Below are positions 33,479 through 38,549 of a stretch of DNA of 38,549 nucleotides, piece after piece. A program made the position numbers and the translations under genes. The stretch covers positions 1-38,549 of the forward strand of contig CAWFFV010000090.1 in the NCBI GenBank assembly GCA_963814985.1, written 5' to 3'. The DNA comes from CAWFFV01 sp963814985 (GTDB taxonomy: Bacteria; Chloroflexota; Ktedonobacteria; Ktedonobacterales; Ktedonobacteraceae). Numbering within the stretch: the stretch's first letter is position 1; each line of letters starts with the position of its first letter. The notes beneath the pieces were generated by a model. The model had not been told where the DNA came from. It saw only the letters and a program-made list of their open reading frames with translations, and made no database searches.

Positions 33479-34497
33479 CCATCGTTTCACTTGCGTCATC
33501 GCGCTCTACTCCAAGAAGCTCTGTGTACCAAATTACACTACAGGCTGCCGCTGCTGGCATTAGCATTGTTCCAATTCGCACCGACGGATCAAAGCAACCT
33601 TCACTCTATGGATGGCGCGAGTATCAGCAGCGTCGGGCCAGCGAAGTGGAGCTGAAGCGCTGGTTTCGCTTTGCAGAGCCAGGGATTGCCTTCATCACTG
33701 GGGCTGTCAGCGGGAACTTAGAAGCGCTCGATTTCGATTGTCGCGACACATTTGATGCCTGGCTACGCCGTATGCAACGCGATACAGCTCTCTGCGCTTT
33801 GTATGAGTATCTCTCCTGGGGATACCTGGAAGCTACTCCCGCTGGCGGAAGGCATCTTCTCTACCGCTGCGACGTTATCGAGGGCAATAGGAAACTGGCT
33901 TCTCGTCTCGATGGCAATAAACGAAAAACGCTCATCGAAACGCGTGGCGAGGGAGGCCTGATCATCGTTGCTCCATCGCGAGGCACGGTCCATCCAAGCG
34001 GTAAGCCTTATATGTTGCTACGCGGGAGTGTGTCTTCGATCAGGACGATTACCACTTACCAACGTTCACTCCTCTTTGCAACGGCTCAAGAGTTCGATGA
34101 GATGCCTCCTGCTACCATTCCGCCGAGAAAGTTGCTACGCCCGTCATTGGACAGTAATGGCCTGCGCCCTGGGGACCTCTTCAACCAGCGTGCCTCGTGG
34201 GAAGAAATACTGGTCCCTCACGGATGGCAACTCGTTCGCTACGTTGGTACAGAGGGCCGCTGGCGTCGTCCTGACAAAAGCAATCCGGGTATCAGTGCTA
34301 CGACGAATCATAACGGCCACGATCTTTTGTATGTCTTTTCGACCTCAACGATATTCGAGGCAGAGCGGGGATACTCGAAATTCAGTGCCCATGTGCTACT
34401 CAACCATCATGGCAATTTTTCTGCTGCTGCGCGTGAACTGGCCGGGCAAGGGATATTCCTACCAGAGAAAGGCCGCACGATGAGACATCGCAAATGA
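33475..34497 (+). CDS. Bifunctional primase-polymerase (Prim-Pol) protein
   Basis: 340 residues. The N-terminal half has the AEP-type primase-polymerase pattern seen in plasmid and phage replication proteins: an opening helix with GISIVPIRTDGSKQPSLYGW, a strand IAFITGAVSGNLEALDFDC (catalytic DxD), TPAGGRHLLYRC, and ETRGEGGLIIVAPS. The C-terminal half contains a His-rich segment and FSAAARELAGQGIF, like accessory domains of mobile-element primases. It likely primes or copies element DNA. The ATGA overlap with the small membrane protein indicates one transcript. It is one of the better indications that the window belongs to a replicating or conjugative element. Confidence 0.82.
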   Translation: MTIVSLASSRSTPRSSVYQITLQAAAAGISIVPIRTDGSKQPSLYGWREYQQRRASEVELKRWFRFAEPGIAFITGAVSGNLEALDFDCRDTFDAWLRRMQRDTALCALYEYLSWGYLEATPAGGRHLLYRCDVIEGNRKLASRLDGNKRKTLIETRGEGGLIIVAPSRGTVHPSGKPYMLLRGSVSSIRTITTYQRSLLFATAQEFDEMPPATIPPRKLLRPSLDSNGLRPGDLFNQRASWEEILVPHGWQLVRYVGTEGRWRRPDKSNPGISATTNHNGHDLLYVFSTSTIFEAERGYSKFSAHVLLNHHGNFSAAARELAGQGIFLPEKGRTMRHRK

Positions 34498-36010
34498 AGT
34501 TCGTCAAAGATCGACTTGTAGACGTGATCTACAGGTCATATCAAAAATCACATGCGATTATCCGTGAAAGATGATAACAAACTGTGCTCCGTATGGTACT
34601 CGCTAGTTGTGCAAGTCATTAGTGGTCATTGATCACTGGCTCAGAAGAAACCTGTCAGGTAGCTACGTCGAGAAATGCGATCTGGTGTGAGATCACGCTC
34701 TCATTGCTTCGGAACAGCACGGACTCTCGTGATCCCGAGGAAAGATCTATGGGCATCTTGCCAGGGAGCCTACAGCGACTGAGCATGCAACTGCGGTTGC
34801 ATCCCGAGCAAGCTCCGTATCGGCCTCGGACGGTGTGCATCAAATCCGCTGGAGCCTGCCCACGTCTGAGCAGCGATCTCTGCCATGGGTGAGCAGTGCC
34901 CGAGGATTGCCCTGGCATGCTGTGCGGCTTCCCACCTCTCATATCGGGACTTATTCTGTCACAGTAGCAGAGCAGGACTGAGGCTCATCCTGGCGATATC
35001 GTACAGGAATCATCATGCCAACAGAGTTGCATTAGAAGAGCTTTGTGAAAGTCAGGGCTTGCGTCCAGCTAGCTGGTGTGTGATCGAACCTGATACGATG
35101 CACTTGAATATGCACGCTGGTTGGGACACATGACCAGACAAGCGTGGAATTTGCACACGGAAGCAGAATGGGAGCAGGCAGTTCACGCGGTACCAATAAG
35201 TGCATGTAAGCAATTGAGTGCTGACCACTGGACCCCTGCAATGCGAATGTGTTACGGGAAGAATGTCAGCTAACGCGTCAATGGGACGACTGCGACTGAT
35301 ACCTATCCACACGCTGCCAGTCCGTTCTGGGGTGGTAGATGGCAGGACAGCATTGTAGCGTGCTCGAGTACAAGGTATGTCGAATGACCAGTTCCCCTGA
35401 TCCTTATGTTCCAAAGGATAGCCACGAAAATATGGAGAGACACAATGAGTTCTCTGTTTCGTCAACTCCAGGAGGGTGCTGGCTCTTCTTATTCAGGCGT
35501 GAGTCTGCCCGTGGCTTATTCTAATCATGGACGATACAATAAGGATTGGCTCCATGGCGTACGTTTAGTTTGCACCGTGACGCCTTGAGCAGTCATGCGT
35601 TTGCCGCGGTTTGAAGGTAACTCCTTTTTTGCAAGCGAATGGCTCCAAATACGCTGAACGCGCATTGCTATCGTAAGATAGAACAACAGCCTCCAAATAC
35701 TGATGAGATACTGGGAAACCAATTTCCTCGACTCTGTTGTCAACCTGATAATGCTTGAGCACACAAGAGCCGATTCTCACAGCACCTGCTGCTATGGAAT
35801 CGGCATTTTTGCGTGTCTGCAGCACCAGATTGTTGTCTCTATGGAGGTATCACCATGTTTCCCTGGTGGAGGCGCGGACCTCCCATCTTTGCCGCGCCAT
35901 CACGGCCTTTCCCTCGCTATCCATATGACATTGTTCAAGCTGCTTCTCAATCGCGCGAAGCGGCTTTTTTCGACCATGAACAGGCAAATACAAGAAAGAG
36001 AAAAAGATCC
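34498..36010. other. Long region with only weak small-ORF signal
   Basis: About 1.5 kb without a confident gene. A short hairpin TGTAGA/TCTACA sits at about 34516-34532. Possible small ORFs: 34885-35133 and 35130-35273 (ATGA overlap), and 35445-35588 (MSSLFRQLQEGAGSS, after GGAGAG). A frame from ATG 35855 (GGAGGTATCACC upstream) reads MFPWWRRGPP and runs in frame into the next gene, so it may be that gene's true N-terminus. Confidence 0.4.
34885..35273 (+). CDS. Two overlapping small ORFs, doubtful
   Basis: The first frame ends VALEELCESQGLRPASW and CVIEPDTMHLNMHAGWDT with TGA at 35131-35133. The second begins at ATG 35130 within ATGA and reads MTRQAWNLHTEAEWEQAVHA to a TAA at 35271 (47 residues). 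The overlap and codon-like composition suggest translated small genes of the element, but the start of the first is uncertain and no homology is recognised. Confidence 0.28.
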
Positions 36011-37186
36011 ATGACAACATACAAACAGCCCCGCACAACTCTCACCGTTCCTGACGCAACCACGACCGATGACGATTTCGACACACTGAACATCGACTTT
36101 GAAGAACATGAGCAGGCCGACAAGCCGATTACCGAGGAGGCCCGTCTCTGGTGGTTCAACGGCCTTCCGACTGATACCGATGTCAATGCTATTGGCTGGC
36201 ATATCAAGGCGGGTATTAATCCCTACATTGACGAGACGATGGAAGGCATGGGGATCCAGCAGTACCTGGTGCAGCATAAGAAGCCAGACCGCAATGGCAA
36301 CACCGACCCCAAGCCGTACTGGCGTCTGCGCTCCTGCTCGCTCGTGATCATCGCCCAACGGCTGCAATCATCTCTGGAAATGAATCGCAGCACCGATGAT
36401 CGCCAGGGGCTGGCCTACGCGTGGGGAACCGTCCGCGACGACCAGGGCAATGCTGTGATCAACGATCGCGGCAAAAACCAGGGGAAAGAGAAGCGAGGAA
36501 CCGTGCTCAAATTCCGTGCGTTCGTCCACGAACTCTACCAGCATGGGTACTATGACTGGTTGCCCTTCACGATCACTGGCTTTGGCACAGATGATGTGCT
36601 CAAGACCCTCGCTGAGCAGTACCGTGTGCTCGAATACTACAGTGGTCTGCGCCGTGCCCAGAGTAAGAATCCCGTAGCTCCGTTCTACCTGTTTTCCATT
36701 CCACTGGGTCCGGGAGCCATGAAACTGGTGGGTGAGCCTCCCATGCAGGGATCGATCTACCCCATCGTGGCCCAGGTTCCTGCTACCATCGATAAAGCTT
36801 ACCTCAAGCGGCACCTCATTCCACAGGTGCTGATCGAACGGCTTCGCGAAGGGCTGGTAAGTGAAACCGTTGTCTGGTCCATAGAGGAATCGAGCAAAAT
36901 TGCAGTGGGTCGCAGTGACCAGGGAGAGCAACTTGCGTTGAACGAGGGAACGCCTTCATCAGCTCAGATGCAGATCAGCTCTCCCAGCACGTTGCACCAG
37001 GATGATCCTCTGATCCAGCAGGCGCAACTGACCTGGATTACACGCACATTCTGTGGTGGCGATGGTCAGAAGGTACAGAAGCTCTGTAGCGACTTCAATG
37101 TGTCCTCTCTCGACCAACTGCGTATGAGCCACTTCCGCGTGCTCGTCAGTCAGGTGCAAGCTGCGCCACAGAACGGACTGCGCTAA
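36011..37186 (+). CDS. Unrecognised element protein, possibly DNA metabolism
   Basis: 391 residues from ATG 36011; an in-frame ATG at 35855 with a better ribosome binding site would add 52 basic residues (WWRRGPP, RKRKRS). The protein has an acidic N-terminus (DDDFDTLNIDFEEHEQADKP), a central alpha/beta domain (LWWFNGLPTDTDVNAIGWHI, FRAFVHELYQHGYYDWLPFT, LKTLAEQYRVLEYYSGLRRA) and a C-terminal linker with a small helical end. It lacks membrane helices and enzyme motifs. Its position between a primase and small accessory genes suggests a replication or single-strand DNA-handling role, but that is inference. A terminator follows 30 bases after the stop. Confidence 0.72.
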   Translation: MTTYKQPRTTLTVPDATTTDDDFDTLNIDFEEHEQADKPITEEARLWWFNGLPTDTDVNAIGWHIKAGINPYIDETMEGMGIQQYLVQHKKPDRNGNTDPKPYWRLRSCSLVIIAQRLQSSLEMNRSTDDRQGLAYAWGTVRDDQGNAVINDRGKNQGKEKRGTVLKFRAFVHELYQHGYYDWLPFTITGFGTDDVLKTLAEQYRVLEYYSGLRRAQSKNPVAPFYLFSIPLGPGAMKLVGEPPMQGSIYPIVAQVPATIDKAYLKRHLIPQVLIERLREGLVSETVVWSIEESSKIAVGRSDQGEQLALNEGTPSSAQMQISSPSTLHQDDPLIQQAQLTWITRTFCGGDGQKVQKLCSDFNVSSLDQLRMSHFRVLVSQVQAAPQNGLR

Positions 37187-37217
37187 TCGCTCACATCTCT
37201 CCATTGGTGAAATGCAA

Positions 37218-37248
37218 GCTGGTGGTAGTCCTACCACCAGCGTTTTTT
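37218..37248 (+). terminator. Terminator adjoining next gene's ribosome binding site
   Basis: GCTGGTGGTAG (37218-37228) pairs exactly with CTACCACCAGC (37231-37241), followed by six T at 37243-37248. The GGAGG for the next gene begins only two bases later (37250-37254), so the hairpin both ends the upstream transcript and could attenuate the downstream gene. Confidence 0.82.
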
Positions 37249-37262
37249 AGGAGGTTTTCACG

Positions 37263-37910
37263 ATGACAGCTACTCAAGATTTGGGTCTGCTCACAGGTAC
37301 CTGGCCGGTGCGTATGCACGCTGATCGCTTCTTTGGGACCGTCAAGGCTGATGGGCAACACCCACGTGTTGCGGGCCTGGCTTGCTATCAGGGGGATATC
37401 GTGGCAATATCGCTGGTCGGGTACGATACCAGTGTTAGCGCTGTCCTGGCATCCCTCTGGTCTCGCGAGTCTGTCCCATTCCTGGTTGGGGAAGGGCTCA
37501 AGTGGGATGGCCCACGTAGTCTCAAGCGTCGACCAGAGTCCTATAAGCAGTTTTCCGTTACGTTGGAAGGAACCAAAGAGGTCCACTCCATTGCTCTACC
37601 TGCTTCTGCCCACATCGCCGAGGGCATCTTGCATCCCCCCGATCTCCCCAGTCCTCCCAAGCAGGGAAAAGTCGAGGCTAGCAGATGCGCAAAAGCGCCC
37701 GAGTGGCACCACCTCCGTCCGCTTCAACTACCGTTGACCGCACGCGCTTCGTCCTGGGGAACTGGAATGAGGAGTATCCCCACGAACGCAGCTTCCTCGG
37801 CACTCTCTATGGGATGCGGGTGCTATTCCTGCATAAGGATGAGGAGTATCCAGAGTGGCCCCACATCTGGGCCAGAGAGATCTGGGAGCGTGGGCGCATC
37901 CGCAAGCTGA
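37263..37910 (+). CDS. Unrecognised protein, C-terminal part out of frame
   Basis: The start ATG 37263 follows GGAGG. About the first 140 residues look coding (TATQDLGLLTGTWPVRMHAD, GLACYQGDIVAISLVGYDTS, LPASAHIAEGILHPPDLPSP). Beyond about 37680 the frame reads as low-quality sequence and overlaps the next gene, so the real end is probably there. A slip at about 37660-37680 would end it at a TAG just before ATG 37685. No family is recognised. The compact beta-rich look suggests a small DNA- or nucleotide-binding domain, but nothing specific supports that. Confidence 0.5.
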   Translation: MTATQDLGLLTGTWPVRMHADRFFGTVKADGQHPRVAGLACYQGDIVAISLVGYDTSVSAVLASLWSRESVPFLVGEGLKWDGPRSLKRRPESYKQFSVTLEGTKEVHSIALPASAHIAEGILHPPDLPSPPKQGKVEASRCAKAPEWHHLRPLQLPLTARASSWGTGMRSIPTNAASSALSMGCGCYSCIRMRSIQSGPTSGPERSGSVGASAS

Positions 37911-38107
37911 TTCAGCCGCTCAAGCATGTCCTGGGGATGAAGGTCTGGATCCTCTCTGATGATCTGAATGCATGGGGACGGCTCATTGGTGATGGGACGC
38001 GTGAAGGATGGCTACCGTGGAAAGCTGTGACTCCCTCACCAGATGAGACTGTTCACTTGATGACTCATGCTTATCATGATGCCTTGACGCTGTCTGGCGT
38101 CGTATGA
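37685..38107 (+). CDS. Unrecognised small element protein
   Basis: 140 residues from ATG 37685, with GAGG seven bases upstream; GTG 37703 is another possible start. After a Ser/Pro-rich start the sequence is mixed alpha/beta with many aromatics (FVLGNWNEEYPHERSFLGTL, YPEWPHIWAREIWERGRIRK, LKHVLGMKVWILSDDLNAWG). The stop overlaps the next ATG as ATGA (38104). No domain is recognised. Confidence 0.62.
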   Translation: MRKSARVAPPPSASTTVDRTRFVLGNWNEEYPHERSFLGTLYGMRVLFLHKDEEYPEWPHIWAREIWERGRIRKLIQPLKHVLGMKVWILSDDLNAWGRLIGDGTREGWLPWKAVTPSPDETVHLMTHAYHDALTLSGVV

Positions 38108-38549
38108 GGCAGAAAGGTGGTGTATGCATGTCCAGGCAGTACAAAGACGAAACGCTCTTCTGGCATCTCTCATATGGTTGGCGCACAGGTTGCCGGTATA
38201 TTCCGCCAGATGCAAGTGCTGCTGATGTGGTGCGCTACGAGCAAGAGGAATTGAACAACACCCTTGATGTCCCAGAGTTTGTGCTAACTGTGCTAGAGGA
38301 TGTACAAGCGAAGGATGTCGTCTGGGTCTGTCGGACCAGAGATCATGCGGAGGCGCTACGGTGGAAAGGGCAGAGGGCTTCCCTACCAGGAGCACTTTGG
38401 TCCTAATGCCCTGGTACTGGCGACTGATCAGGAAAACGAGACTGGTTATCTTGTTCTGGCTGATGCGACCCTCATCGGTTTAGACATAGTAAACAGGTTA
38501 ACAGCTTACCGTCGCACTTCACAGAAGGAAGCTTCCGGACCAATGGTAT
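38104..38549 (+). CDS. Unrecognised protein, frameshifted and cut by window end
   Basis: Two starts are possible: ATG 38104, coupled to the previous stop, or ATG 38128 (MSRQYKDETLFWHLSYGW) after AAAGGTGG. The frame closes at 38406, but removing one G from the GGG at about 38368-38370 continues it as GRGLPYQEHFGPNALVLATD and QENETGYLVLADATLIGLD through the right edge. The gene is thus likely longer than the window. No family is recognised. Confidence 0.55.

Overview
The window looks like a mobile or integrative part of a filamentous Chloroflexota genome, most likely a Ktedonobacteria-type host. That is an inference from protein style: a SARP/BTAD-like winged-helix protein, a minimal type IV secretion (T4SS) set, small membrane-anchored proteins and roughly 50% GC. 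No rRNA, tRNA or CRISPR array was seen.

Layout. 0.3-4.8 kb: a two-TM protein and a BTAD-like regulator in the same frame, separated only by a TAA, then decayed membrane-anchored proteins on the minus strand and a fragment resembling the start of a nucleosidase domain. 5.7-6.1 kb: a VOC/glyoxalase-fold protein. 6.3-9.9 kb (minus): a complete RNA polymerase beta-prime subunit (rpoC) with no rpoB or ribosomal genes beside it. 10.2-18.1 kb (minus): a conjugation operon in the order VirB6-like, VirB2/TrbC-like, PrgI-like, VirB4 ATPase, a small one-TM protein, and a VirD4/TraG-like coupling ATPase. 19.6-23.1 kb (minus): a Upf1-like SF1 helicase fused to a PLD nuclease domain and zinc ribbons, resembling type II Mokosh defence proteins. 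23.6-26.0 kb (plus): three membrane or coiled-coil proteins, followed by a hairpin-rich intergenic region and a strong terminator. 26.6-28.6 kb (minus): a polytopic membrane protein and an ATP-grasp protein. 28.8-31.4 kb: a P450 plus ABM monooxygenase pair (minus), divergent from a LysR regulator (plus). 32.2-34.5 kb: decayed small ORFs, a PP2C phosphatase remnant, a small membrane protein and a primase-polymerase. 36.0-38.5 kb: unrecognised element proteins, the last running off the window.

The most interesting signal links rpoC to the mobile element. A conserved element of about 30 bp lies 136-195 bp upstream of the start codons of rpoC, the conjugation operon and (degenerate) the 23.6 kb operon, always in the direction of transcription. 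A fourth copy lies at 31.88 kb. The element may define a regulon that includes an element-borne beta-prime subunit.

Caution: many long genes are split by single-base frameshifts, several at short homopolymers. Consensus errors in a long-read or metagenomic assembly explain some of these at least as well as pseudogenisation. Split genes are listed segment by segment or as composites, with the break positions given.
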